This document shows positions 28,848-37,831 of a stretch of 64,000 nt of DNA, piece after piece. The translations under genes and the position numbers were made by a program. Positions within the stretch are counted from its first letter, which is position 1; the number at the start of each line of letters is the position of its first letter. The stretch spans positions 186,001 to 250,000 of the forward strand of contig NZ_JAPDPJ010000001.1 of assembly GCF_026013605.1 (NCBI RefSeq). Reading direction: 5' to 3'. Below the pieces are notes generated by a model. The model saw only the letters and a program-made list of their open reading frames with translations. It was not told where the DNA came from and did no database searches. The DNA is from Plebeiibacterium sediminum (GTDB lineage: Bacteria > Bacteroidota > Bacteroidia > Bacteroidales > Marinilabiliaceae).

Positions 28848-29546
28848 TTAGAAGTTTCTTAATTCTCCACCACCAAAAATAGCCACACCTTTAATCGTTA
28901 ACACCTTATTTGATGAATCACTATTTGATTCATATATCCTTTTATCAGTGAAACCGCCAAATATTGATATTACATCTACCTTAACACTCCAATCTCTTGG
29001 TATCGAAATTTTGGTACCTCCAAAAAGCGTGGTTAAATCTATCACTGCTCCATCCGGACTCATTTTAACTCCCTGAAGGTTGACCTCTGCACCGCCAAAT
29101 ACACAAGTAATTTCACCACCTTGGAAGTTATCTGAATTTACCTTGGTAACTCCCCCGCCAAATACAGAAACTATGTCTAATACATCTTCATTAGTATCTC
29201 TGGAACCAAATTTTCCATTTTTAAAATTCTTTTTTCCAAAAATAAAAACCAACCCTGCTATGATTAATAAAACGGGCCAATACCTGAAAAGATCACCTAT
29301 ATGTAAACCTTCAACAATATGTGGAAGCAGAAAAAAGACTCCAACTGACATCACAATCAGTCCGGAACTTACATCTTTTCGTATCATTTGAAATACACCA
29401 ATTAATATAAGAATACTTGGCCAACGAAAAAATGTATGGTAAATATCATCAGATATAAATCCTAAATTCCCGGCTAATAAAAAAGAACCTACTATAAATA
29501 ATAATATACCTAAGACAGCTTTGCCATTATTTACTGATTTTTTCAT
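28848..29546 (-). CDS. LiaF-like membrane protein (DUF5668 / cell wall-active response type)
   Basis: The 232-residue protein has four short hydrophobic helices (residues about 9-105: GILLFIVGSFLLAGNLGF, WPSILILIGVFQMI, SGLIVMSVGVFFLLPHI, YWPVLLIIAGLVFIFG). A C-terminal domain of repeated short beta strands follows (IVSVFGGGVTKV, GGEITCVFGGAEVNLQG, DLTTLFGGTKISIP, VISIFGGFTDKR), the FGG repeats of the LiaF C-terminal fold. In Firmicutes LiaF holds a kinase inactive until envelope stress. Its place before a LytS kinase suggests a similar sensing role here (inference). It is the first gene behind the LytTR-type operator. Confidence 0.85.
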   Translation of the reverse strand: MKKSVNNGKAVLGILLFIVGSFLLAGNLGFISDDIYHTFFRWPSILILIGVFQMIRKDVSSGLIVMSVGVFFLLPHIVEGLHIGDLFRYWPVLLIIAGLVFIFGKKNFKNGKFGSRDTNEDVLDIVSVFGGGVTKVNSDNFQGGEITCVFGGAEVNLQGVKMSPDGAVIDLTTLFGGTKISIPRDWSVKVDVISIFGGFTDKRIYESNSDSSNKVLTIKGVAIFGGGELRNF

Positions 29547-29578
29547 TTTGAATAATTTTATGTTTTTAAATCTTTATC

Positions 29579-29609
29579 CAAAAATATCCGAGTAAAAGCA
29601 ATATTCAAA
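29579..29609 (-). promoter_or_regulatory. Bacteroidota-type promoter of the liaF-like-HK-RR operon
   Basis: Minus-strand TTTG (29609-29606) is followed by exactly 19 bp and TATTTTTG (29586-29579), a full match to TTTG-N19-TAnnTTTG. Transcription should start near 29572, giving a leader of about 26 bases. The double repeat at 29616-29645 ends 6 bp before TTTG, as at the tolC promoter. Confidence 0.8.
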
Positions 29610-29615
29610 TCATTA

Positions 29616-29645
29616 ATCGGTAAGCTATACTTTTTTATCGGTAAA
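29616..29645 (-). promoter_or_regulatory. Predicted LytTR autoregulatory operator: two 9-bp repeats, 21-bp period
   Basis: Minus-strand repeats TTTACCGAT (29645-29637) and CTTACCGAT (29624-29616) are spaced by 12 bp. Together with the block through TTTG, 33 of 42 positions are identical to the tolC operator at 8905-8934, including TGATTTGAA after the second repeat. Location directly before the operon that encodes a LytTR regulator suggests autoregulation. Confidence 0.68.
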
Positions 29646-29664
29646 CGGCTCCACTATTACCTAA

Positions 29665-32600
29665 TTATATCTTATTGATCTGACGAGTGAATGCTTTTCT
29701 TAATCTGAATTTCTCAAAATAGCGAATTACATGACGCAATAAATCAAAATACAAGGTAAAATATAACAGAATGGTTGATAACCAAATAGCCATTACATTA
29801 AAAAATGGTGTTGGTATAGTAAAACCTCCAAACTGTTTAGCTGGTGCAAAAAAGTGAGATCTCCCCCATTTAGAGGCCCCGTTTCTTAAAACAGGATCTT
29901 TTTGGGGTACATATCCAGTAGTTGGAGTAAGAACCAACTGTTTTAACTCAGCTTTATTATGTAACAAACTGGATAATTTATCATTATGATACTCTTGCTT
30001 AAGATTAAACACAGCTTCTGTTGACCCAAGAGATTCAACAAGTTCTTTATAAGTATCATCTTTATGTTTTTTGTAGATCTTATACTGATCCTGATAGTAT
30101 ATAACCAGCTTGTCCAATAAAAGATCTATTTGCTTAAATCCTACTTCTGAATACTCTACAATTCCTTTTGAAATTAACTTCGAGACCTCTGCATCTCCAA
30201 GATTATTCATCTTTTGGATTTCATTTACAACAACATCATAATTAGCCTTGGCAACATCTGAATCTCCCTCTAAAAATGATTTTTCACTTTTATGATTGTG
30301 CTGTTTTAGTCGAGGTAACAATAATGAATAATAATAAGATGCTTCACTAATTTTTTGTTCGTCGGCAAAAAAGTGCTTCTCATATTTATTGTTTTCAAAT
30401 TGATTAACTGCTAAGGCTTCGTAAGCCCATCTTGAAGTCATCATATCCCCAATGCGTGGAACATATTCAGATGTTAACATGGTTTTGTGAAGCTTATTAA
30501 AATCAACAATAACACCGCTAAACAGTAGTTGAGGTACTAATATTAAAGGAATTAAGATATAAATTGCTACTACTGACTTTAATCCACTACTTATATTCAG
30601 TCCTAACATATTTGAGAAACAAGCCGTACTAAACAAAATCATCCAGTAACTAAAATTAAGTCCTTTTATCTCCAGTATACTATTTCCAATGAGAACTAAA
30701 CTTAAAGTTTGTACTGCAGAAATGGTAAACATAATAACAATCTTGCTATTTAAATATCCCGAACGACTCAGATTTAGAAACTTTTCCCTTTGTAATAATT
30801 TCCGATCCTTAATAATCTCCTCCGCACTTACATTTAACCCTAAAAACAAGGCTACAACAACAGCCATAAATAAATAAGCTGCAATATTATCATTTTCACT
30901 AAACACATATTGAGTAGGATCAGCAGCTGTACCACTTATATACTTTGTAAAATATCCCAGAATAATTGCCAGAATTGGAGCTTCTAGAAAATTAATCAGC
31001 ATGTACTGCCTATCTTTCCATTTTGAAAAGCCATCCCTGTATGTATAAATTAAAAACTGTTGTAAACGTCCGGGAATATTATAGAGGTTATGAGGTAATT
31101 TTTCAATCTTCTCCGGTCCTTTGGATTTCTTCCAATCAAACTTACTCTCAATATCATTTTGGTAATTTTCATACCATTCAATTGGTTTGATTTTTCGCTC
31201 TCTGATGAGTTTACCTTTGGCATCAACCATACGAGCCTCAATAATACGAAGAGGCTGCTCAACTTTTACATTACCACACAAATAACACTCACTATCTTCG
31301 GGATTTACATAGCTTGCTTTTTGTTTAAAATAAACAATAGCATCCATTGGATTACCATTGAAAATGATGTATCCTCCCTTATCAATAATCAGGAGTTTAT
31401 CCAATAATTTATATAAATCGGATGAAGGTTGATGAATATTTATGATTACTAGCTTACCTTTTAGAGTCTGCCTTTTTAAAAGAACCATAACTTTTTCCGA
31501 ATCCATGGATGATAATCCGGATGTCGGCTCATCCACAAAAAGAATAGAAGGTTCCCTGATAAGCTCTAAAGCAATATTGAGACGTTTACGCTGACCTCCA
31601 CTTAAAATCTTATTTAATGGATTACCTACAACCAAATTACGGGCTTCTACCAAATCAAAATCCTTAATGGCGTTGTCAACCAACTCTTCAATTTCTTCTA
31701 TTGTTTTATCACTAAAACACAATCGAGCATTAAAAAATAAGTTTTCAAAAACCGTAAGCTCCTCAATTAATAAATCTTCCTGAGGGACATAACCGATAAC
31801 CCCTTTTAAGGCTTCTTTATGCTCCTGAATGTTTAAGCCATTAATATGAATAGAACCGCCAGAAAGTTTATAACTGCCGTTTAAAACATTGAGTAATGTG
31901 GACTTTCCTGTTCCACTACCACCCATAATTCCAACAAGCTGCCCTGACCGACCAGAAAAACTAAATGGATGGATACCTATCTGTCTGTCGTTAAACTTAT
32001 ATTCTACATCTCTGGCTTTTAAAAGAATTCTTCCCTTATCAACTTTCTGTACAAATAACTCGGCTACCTTACCATAGTAAACCGGAGCCATTCGCGAAGT
32101 TTTAATAACCGAACCTACAGATAAAATATAGGCATTATTTCTATCCACCTTATGGCCGTTCAGGTAAAGGTTACGATCACCAGAGTATCTGAATATAAAG
32201 GTATGTGTACTTTCTACATATAAAACCCAAACGTAGATTTGCTGTTTAGGATTATAAAGATGTTTAAACCTTGGTAAAGGTGCATTCTCCTGCCCAGAAA
32301 TAACGAGTACTTTCTCCGGAGTGTCAACCTCCATCGGCCCCTTTAATATGAATGCTTTCAGTAATTGATAATCCTCAGGATGTATCAGCATCCCATGAGC
32401 TAATTTATCAACTACTTCCTCACCAATATCACTAATCTTTTCTTCTTGTCGAATAAATTCAAAAAGCTGAACAAAAACCCAAATTTTTGATTCCTGCTCT
32501 AATTCTTTATTCAACTCATCACATATAGTATCTATTTGACTGTAATTATCTGAAGACTGGCGCTCTACTTCTGACTGAATAGGACTATAGGAATACTTGT

Positions 32601-32778
32601 GAAACTGCTTTATATAAAAATCAAACCTTGCCAGATATTGATCAACATATTCTCTATTAAAATTATGAAGTAGTTCTTGCTCTATTAATTTACGAGCACT
32701 ATCCACCCTGCTTTCTTTCCTTACATTAGTAAGTAAAGCATATAATTTCATCAGGGCATCTAAAAGTGTTTCACTCAT
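29665..32778 (-). CDS. Large ABC transporter with FHA-like region, ABCG-type ATPase and ABC-2 permease fused
   Basis: A 1037-residue single-chain transporter. Residues 1-150 are helical and charged (possibly TerB-like). Residues about 160-265 contain an FHA-like beta region (TFIFRYSGDRNLYLNGHKVDRNNAYILSVGSVIKTSRM). The ATPase follows: Walker A GIMGGSGTGKST near 282, signature LSGGQRKRLNIALELI near 391 and Walker B ILFVDEPTSGLSSMDSE near 413, of the ABCG/White type. A CYLCG pair lies after it. About six membrane helices lie between 590 and the end, with a long charged insertion among them. It could export a lipid or other envelope component, or take part in cell-surface assembly. It precedes the LiaF-like/LytTR operon in the same direction, but that operon has its own promoter. 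Confidence 0.87.
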   Translation of the reverse strand: MSETLLDALMKLYALLTNVRKESRVDSARKLIEQELLHNFNREYVDQYLARFDFYIKQFHKYSYSPIQSEVERQSSDNYSQIDTICDELNKELEQESKIWVFVQLFEFIRQEEKISDIGEEVVDKLAHGMLIHPEDYQLLKAFILKGPMEVDTPEKVLVISGQENAPLPRFKHLYNPKQQIYVWVLYVESTHTFIFRYSGDRNLYLNGHKVDRNNAYILSVGSVIKTSRMAPVYYGKVAELFVQKVDKGRILLKARDVEYKFNDRQIGIHPFSFSGRSGQLVGIMGGSGTGKSTLLNVLNGSYKLSGGSIHINGLNIQEHKEALKGVIGYVPQEDLLIEELTVFENLFFNARLCFSDKTIEEIEELVDNAIKDFDLVEARNLVVGNPLNKILSGGQRKRLNIALELIREPSILFVDEPTSGLSSMDSEKVMVLLKRQTLKGKLVIINIHQPSSDLYKLLDKLLIIDKGGYIIFNGNPMDAIVYFKQKASYVNPEDSECYLCGNVKVEQPLRIIEARMVDAKGKLIRERKIKPIEWYENYQNDIESKFDWKKSKGPEKIEKLPHNLYNIPGRLQQFLIYTYRDGFSKWKDRQYMLINFLEAPILAIILGYFTKYISGTAADPTQYVFSENDNIAAYLFMAVVVALFLGLNVSAEEIIKDRKLLQREKFLNLSRSGYLNSKIVIMFTISAVQTLSLVLIGNSILEIKGLNFSYWMILFSTACFSNMLGLNISSGLKSVVAIYILIPLILVPQLLFSGVIVDFNKLHKTMLTSEYVPRIGDMMTSRWAYEALAVNQFENNKYEKHFFADEQKISEASYYYSLLLPRLKQHNHKSEKSFLEGDSDVAKANYDVVVNEIQKMNNLGDAEVSKLISKGIVEYSEVGFKQIDLLLDKLVIYYQDQYKIYKKHKDDTYKELVESLGSTEAVFNLKQEYHNDKLSSLLHNKAELKQLVLTPTTGYVPQKDPVLRNGASKWGRSHFFAPAKQFGGFTIPTPFFNVMAIWLSTILLYFTLYFDLLRHVIRYFEKFRLRKAFTRQINKI

Positions 32779-32930
32779 AACAGGGTGATATTCTTTATTT
32801 AATATTAGATACTATAGTACGAGTTTTAAAACTAACACCAAACTCAAATTTTCAGAAAACGATTAAAAATAATGAAATCATCATTACTTTTTAAGAATAT
32901 CTATTATTTTTTACAATATGTCAGTTTACA

Positions 32931-32962
32931 ACAAAAAAAAAGCGATCAAAAAAATGATCGCT
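32931..32962 (-). terminator. Terminator after the lipoprotein gene
   Basis: Minus strand: AGCGATCA (32962-32955) pairs with TGATCGCT (32948-32941) around TTTTTT and is followed by a run of Ts. It lies 26 bp after the stop of the lipoprotein gene and insulates the ABC transporter gene. Confidence 0.85.
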
Positions 32963-32988
32963 TAATCATATCTTTATTTATTGCATTA

Positions 32989-33822
32989 CTATTCTACTGC
33001 AACAAATTTCTTTCTTAATACTAATGACTGCTCTGCAATCTTAATCATTTGCTCCTGAGTAATTGCAGTACTTTCTATCTCTGCATAAATACCAGCAATA
33101 GTTGAAAGATCTTCAATAGTTTCAGCAACAGCCTGATCATCTTTATATTGAGCAAGTATTTCCATTAATTTAACCAATGGATCTTTTTGTTTCAATACAA
33201 TTTCGATCATTTCTTTACTATTAAAAGTTTCTTCAGAAATGTGAGTTGCAATATAAAGTCCTTCAACCCAAGCACCTGTCATAACTAAAGCAGAAACCGG
33301 TGCACGATTATTTCTTTGTAAGAAATCGTAAGTATCATAAAATGAATCAGTAATTAATTCTACTAATGCTTCTTTATTATCTTCATTAGCTTCAATTTGA
33401 TCAGGTAAATCTTCACTAACTGCGCCTTGAAGGTCTAATCCTTCCAAAAGCTTTTTCGAAGCATCGATAAAGTCGATTGTTTCTTGCTTTTGATTGTATG
33501 TACTTGCATAACTTAAATCACCTCCGTAAACTCCAAGGTTTAATGCCTGTTGTTTTTCAGTGATATATTTAGATGCATTTTCAGGGCTATTTGATAAATC
33601 GAAAATGTAAGCTGCCTCTATTTTATTAAGCATCTCAACAATTTCATAAGATGTAGGAAGCGGATATACAAACTCTCTCACTTCATTTTCTACTTCTGTT
33701 TTTTCTATTTGAACAGCATCTGATTTTTGGTTTTGTTTTGCTCCGGAATTACAAGATGCAAATACAAAAACCACTGAAATTAATAATGAGGCAACTCCCC
33801 ATATTGTAGTACTTTTTCTCAT
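32989..33822 (-). CDS. Lipoprotein of unknown function
   Basis: The 277-residue protein has a lipoprotein signal (IWGVASLLISVVFVFASC) and a mature part made of acidic helices (for example EVENEVREFVYPLPTSYEIVEMLNKIEAAYIFDLSN, ITDSFYDTYDFLQRNNRAPVSALVMTGAWVEGLYIATHI). No catalytic motif is visible. The pattern fits a Bacteroidota-specific helical lipoprotein family that I cannot name. It is flanked by recJ upstream and a terminator downstream, and seems to be transcribed alone. Confidence 0.85.
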   Translation of the reverse strand: MRKSTTIWGVASLLISVVFVFASCNSGAKQNQKSDAVQIEKTEVENEVREFVYPLPTSYEIVEMLNKIEAAYIFDLSNSPENASKYITEKQQALNLGVYGGDLSYASTYNQKQETIDFIDASKKLLEGLDLQGAVSEDLPDQIEANEDNKEALVELITDSFYDTYDFLQRNNRAPVSALVMTGAWVEGLYIATHISEETFNSKEMIEIVLKQKDPLVKLMEILAQYKDDQAVAETIEDLSTIAGIYAEIESTAITQEQMIKIAEQSLVLRKKFVAVE

Positions 33823-33966
33823 CTGTGTATTAGTTTTTATATAAAATCAGAATTTATGATTTGCTACAAATATAATTTATTTAAAAAATAAAATAATTTA
33901 TTGGAGGTTATTTTTGCTACAAATTGTAAATAAAATGATTATATGAGTAGTGTTCCCTCTGATATT

Positions 33967-35688
33967 TTAATCTTTATATGGAAATTTCATATCTTTTAAC
34001 ATCATTTGTATGCTTGAACGACCATTGTATACATTTTCTTCAATAGTATAACAAACATCAAAAGGATTTCCGGTTTGTAACTTTTCCAGATCGTTTCCCA
34101 TCGAAAATCCTATACCTTGCTTAATTGAACCTGACTTCTCTTCAATTAACTCAACTTTTAAATGATCATGGTCTTTACCCACTTTTTTACTGGTACCGTA
34201 ATCAAACACTCTTTTTGTAACAAATACAGGTTTTAGATTACCTGGCCCAAATGGACGGAATTGCTTAAGGATTCTAAAAAACTTATCATTAATATCCTTA
34301 AGACCAATCTCTTCATCCACTTCTATTTGAGGAATTAACTGATCCGGTGTAATATTAGCTTCCACATATTCTTCAAACCGGCGCTTAAACTCGTCAATAT
34401 TATCAATTTTCAGAGTCAACCCGGCAGCATACATATGACCACCAAAGTTTTCTAACAGATCACTACAATGATCAATTGCTTTATACAAATCGAAACCTTC
34501 AACAGAACGAGCTGAACCTGTAGCAAAACCTTTTGATTCAGTAAGAATTACAGTAGGTCGATAATAGTATTCTGTTAAACGAGAAGCTACAATTCCAATA
34601 ACTCCCTTATGCCATTCCGGTTCGTATAAAACAGTTGATTTTCTACTTTGTAGTTCTTTATTTGAAGCTATTAGTTCAAGTGCTTGCTGAGTGATATCTC
34701 TGTCAAAGCCTTTTCTGGTATCATTACACTTATCAATATCAATACTCATGCTATTAGCCAGACCTTCATCTTCTGTAATAAGCAAATTCACAGCATCACC
34801 ACCAGAGTCTATTCTTCCTGCAGCATTAATTCTTGGTCCTATTTTAAATACAATATCACTAATTGTGATTTCGCGACCTTGCATTCCGGCCACTTTAATA
34901 ATATGTTTTAAGCCAATACTTGGATTTGTATTTAGTTTTTGAAGACCATAATAGGCCAAAACTCTGTTTTCACCAATAATTGGAACAATATCTGAAGCTA
35001 TACTTACAGCTACTAAATCCAGATATTCATACGCTTTGTGATAATCTATTTTATGACGCTTACAATAAGCCTGAATAAATTTGAACCCTACACCACACCC
35101 TGAAAGATTTTCATCAGGATAATTACAATCCTTTCTTTTAGGATCTAAACATGCAGCAGCATCGGGCAATTTATCTCCGGGGGTATGATGATCGCATATA
35201 ATAAAATCAATACCCTTTTCTTTAGCGTACTCTATTTTTTCAACAGCCTTTATACCACAATCCAGTGCAACAACCAAAGAACATTTTTCTTCCGCAAAGT
35301 AATCTATACCCTTATATGAAATACCATAACCTTCTTCGTATCTGTTTGGGATATAAAATTGTAGATTATCAAAATACTCTGAAAGAAAAGAATAAACCAG
35401 AGAAACAGAGGTGGTACCATCTACATCGTAATCGCCATAAATAAATACTTTTTCATTATTTTCAATAGCTCTATCTAAACGATCAATGGCCCTATCCATA
35501 TCTTTCATCAGAAAAGGATCGTGCAAATGCTCATAATCAGGACGAAAAAATGCTTTAGCCTCATCAAAAGTCTCAACGCCTCTTTGTACCAATAGATTAG
35601 ATAAAAACCTGTCGATATTTAAAACGCTCGACAGGTGCTCTACCTTATCTTCATCGCCACTTTCTTTTATGTTCCAAGTTTTCTCCAT
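33967..35688 (-). CDS. recJ: Single-stranded-DNA-specific exonuclease RecJ
   Basis: The 573-residue protein has the DHH phosphoesterase motifs YGDYDVDGTTS, VALDCGIKA and IICDHHTPGDKLP, and DHHA1-type motifs (GIGFSMGN..; FGGHMYAAGLTL). GRINAAGRIDSGGDAVNLL is the RecJ-specific region. It degrades single-stranded DNA 5' to 3' in recombination and mismatch repair. Its length matches bacterial RecJ. It is downstream of lipB in the same direction, separated by about 150 bp that carry the interleaved repeats at 35747-35793. Confidence 0.96.
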   Translation of the reverse strand: MEKTWNIKESGDEDKVEHLSSVLNIDRFLSNLLVQRGVETFDEAKAFFRPDYEHLHDPFLMKDMDRAIDRLDRAIENNEKVFIYGDYDVDGTTSVSLVYSFLSEYFDNLQFYIPNRYEEGYGISYKGIDYFAEEKCSLVVALDCGIKAVEKIEYAKEKGIDFIICDHHTPGDKLPDAAACLDPKRKDCNYPDENLSGCGVGFKFIQAYCKRHKIDYHKAYEYLDLVAVSIASDIVPIIGENRVLAYYGLQKLNTNPSIGLKHIIKVAGMQGREITISDIVFKIGPRINAAGRIDSGGDAVNLLITEDEGLANSMSIDIDKCNDTRKGFDRDITQQALELIASNKELQSRKSTVLYEPEWHKGVIGIVASRLTEYYYRPTVILTESKGFATGSARSVEGFDLYKAIDHCSDLLENFGGHMYAAGLTLKIDNIDEFKRRFEEYVEANITPDQLIPQIEVDEEIGLKDINDKFFRILKQFRPFGPGNLKPVFVTKRVFDYGTSKKVGKDHDHLKVELIEEKSGSIKQGIGFSMGNDLEKLQTGNPFDVCYTIEENVYNGRSSIQMMLKDMKFPYKD

Positions 35689-35746
35689 GTGTACTATGAG
35701 CCCAAATTTGCGAGGATAAATTTTCCTAAAAAAAATGGATTTTCAA

Positions 35747-35793
35747 AACCTCAACCCCTAATAAATTCAAAAACAGAGGTTAAAATAGGGGTT
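35747..35793. repeat. Interleaved inverted repeats (pseudoknot-capable) between lipB and recJ
   Basis: Plus-strand AACCTC (35747-35752) pairs with GAGGTT (35776-35781), and AACCCCTA (35753-35760) pairs with TAGGGGTT (35786-35793). The order is a-b-a'-b', so both stems together would form an H-type pseudoknot, and either alone a hairpin. The minus-strand RNA lies after lipB and before recJ. It may be a terminator, a 3'-end structure or a recJ leader element. Confidence 0.45.
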
Positions 35794-35838
35794 AATTTTT
35801 ATAAACAAAAGTAAATATCAACAGTTTAGGTGAAATTT

Positions 35839-36540
35839 TTAAGGCATATTTAATTTGAACACTTTTTTCAGATGTTCCCTTAGATTTTCCTTAACTGCAT
35901 TAAAATCCTGAGGCTCTCCTAACTCCTTCTGAATAGAAGTTACTCCTTTATCCACAAATCCACATGGATTAATATGATTGAAATAATTTAAATCGGTATT
36001 TACATTTAATGCAAAACCATGCATACTAACATATCTACTTGCTTTTACTCCAATTGCACAAATTTTGCGTGCCTTCCCCGGAACATCTTTATCAATCCAA
36101 ACACCTGTTGCTCCATCCAATCTGTCACCCTGAATTCCGTAATCAGCAATACAATTTATGATCGCCTCTTCCAGCTTATGAATATAACTTTTTACAGTTA
36201 AATCCATTTCTTCCAGATCAAAGATTGGGTAACCTACAATTTGTCCTGGTCCATGATAAGTGATATCACCACCACGATTACTTTTATAATAGGTTGCATT
36301 GATTTGTTTTAAAAACGCATCATTAATCAATAAATTATTCTCAGCACCACTTTTTCCTAAAGTATATACATGAGGATGCTCACAAAATAAAAGCTGATGG
36401 GTAATTTCTTTTTTATTATCAGCATTTTCTCGATTATATAATTTTTCATCTATAATCGCATTAAACTTAGATTCCTGGTAGTCCCAGGCTTTTTTATATT
36501 CAATAAGACCTAGATCTTCATATATTGTTTTAGTATTCAT
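35839..36540 (-). CDS. lipB: Octanoyltransferase (lipoyl(octanoyl) transferase)
   Basis: A 233-residue enzyme of the LipB family. CEHPHVYTLGKSGAENNLL, NRGGDITYHGPGQIVGYPIFDLE and the catalytic lysine region IGVKASRYVSMHGFALNVNTDL are present. The catalytic cysteine is in HINPCGFVDKGVTSI. It moves octanoate from acyl carrier protein to apo-lipoyl domains, the step before LipA. lipA lies just upstream in the same direction, 57 bp away. Confidence 0.97.
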   Translation of the reverse strand: MNTKTIYEDLGLIEYKKAWDYQESKFNAIIDEKLYNRENADNKKEITHQLLFCEHPHVYTLGKSGAENNLLINDAFLKQINATYYKSNRGGDITYHGPGQIVGYPIFDLEEMDLTVKSYIHKLEEAIINCIADYGIQGDRLDGATGVWIDKDVPGKARKICAIGVKASRYVSMHGFALNVNTDLNYFNHINPCGFVDKGVTSIQKELGEPQDFNAVKENLREHLKKVFKLNMP

Positions 36541-36597
36541 ACATTTTGATTATTTAGCAAACTGCCTTACAAAATAAAAGTAAACATAAATAAACTT

Positions 36598-37455
36598 CTA
36601 TTTTAACGCATTAATATGCTTTTCAGCATGATATGAAGAACGAACCATTGGGCCACTCTCTACATATTTAAATCCCATTTCCAAACCAATCTTTTCATAT
36701 TTAGCAAATTGCTCTGGGGTAACATATTCATATACTGGGAGATGCTCCTTACTAGGCTGTAAATACTGACCAATTGTAAACACTTTAACACCTGCACTAA
36801 AAGCATCCTGCATAGTTTCAATAACCTCTTCTTCTTTCTCACCCAAACCAAGCATTATTCCTGTTTTGGCTACAATGCCATTGTCTGCAATAAATCTTAA
36901 AACATCTAGGCTTAAGTCATATTTTGCCCGTGAACGAATAATTGGTGTAATTCTTCGTACAGTTTCAAGATTATGAGAAATTACTTCAGGGCCTGCATCA
37001 ATAATATTTTTTATCAAGTGATGTAAACCATTAAAATCAGGAATTAAAACTTCCTGAGTTATTCCCGGATTCATTTCCTTCACCTTTAAAATCGTCTTCT
37101 TCCAAATGTCAGATCCTCCATCTTCCAAATCATCTCTGTCTACAGAAGTAATTACCGCATGCTTCAGTTTCATGATCTGAATTGATCTTGCAATTCTTAC
37201 AGGTTCTTTAACATCAACCGCAAGGGGTTTTCCTGTTTTTACATTACAAAATTTGCAGGCACGCGTACAAATATCACCCAATATCATAAATGTTGCAGTT
37301 CCTGCGGCCCAGCACTCTGCTGAATTAGGACATTTACCACTGGTACATATTGTATGTAATTTATTATCTCTAATGGTTTGATGCATCCATTTATAATCGG
37401 ATGTATTAGGTAACTGTATTTTTAACCAATCTGGTTTTCTTGTTTTAATTTGCAT
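36598..37455 (-). CDS. lipA: Lipoyl synthase (radical SAM)
   Basis: A 285-residue LipA. The auxiliary iron-sulfur cluster motif is CTSGKCPNSAEC and the radical-SAM cluster motif CTRACKFCNV. The C-terminal serine ligand is in SGPMVRSSYHAEKH. It inserts two sulfur atoms into octanoyl groups made by LipB. It is the first gene of lipA-lipB, divergent from lysS across a 376-bp region. Confidence 0.98.
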   Translation of the reverse strand: MQIKTRKPDWLKIQLPNTSDYKWMHQTIRDNKLHTICTSGKCPNSAECWAAGTATFMILGDICTRACKFCNVKTGKPLAVDVKEPVRIARSIQIMKLKHAVITSVDRDDLEDGGSDIWKKTILKVKEMNPGITQEVLIPDFNGLHHLIKNIIDAGPEVISHNLETVRRITPIIRSRAKYDLSLDVLRFIADNGIVAKTGIMLGLGEKEEEVIETMQDAFSAGVKVFTIGQYLQPSKEHLPVYEYVTPEQFAKYEKIGLEMGFKYVESGPMVRSSYHAEKHINALK

Positions 37456-37706
37456 ATCTCTCTTCTCTCTCTATTATACCAAAAATAGTACTCCGTAAAG
37501 CATTAAAAATTATCAAAATGCTCTTTATTAAACAAATAATCTCAATAATTACGGAATACAATCTTAATCATTTTATTATAACTCAGCTATGAATTTTATT
37601 AGTATTTATATTAATAACTCGTTGTTTAATTGGTAAGAACAATAAAAAATAAGTTAAAGTTCACTAAGCTCTTCTTTTTATAACTTCATTATTAATTGTT
37701 AATGAT

Positions 37707-37714
37707 TATCTTTG
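37707..37714 (+). promoter_or_regulatory. -7 element of the lysS promoter in the lipA-lysS divergent region
   Basis: TATCTTTG matches TAnnTTTG exactly and would start transcription near 37721, about 110 bases before lysS. The -33 region is not a good TTTG. The remainder of 37456-37831 holds no other feature that I can support: no T-box, tRNA or leader peptide with lysine runs. Confidence 0.5.
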
Positions 37715-37831
37715 CATCGATTTTTCTATATTTTTTTTAGAAAAACATTATTGCTATCTCCTTGATTACATGATTTTGAGGCAATCATTTGGCAGGGAGA
37801 ATATTTAAAAACTCATATTGAAAATATAAGA

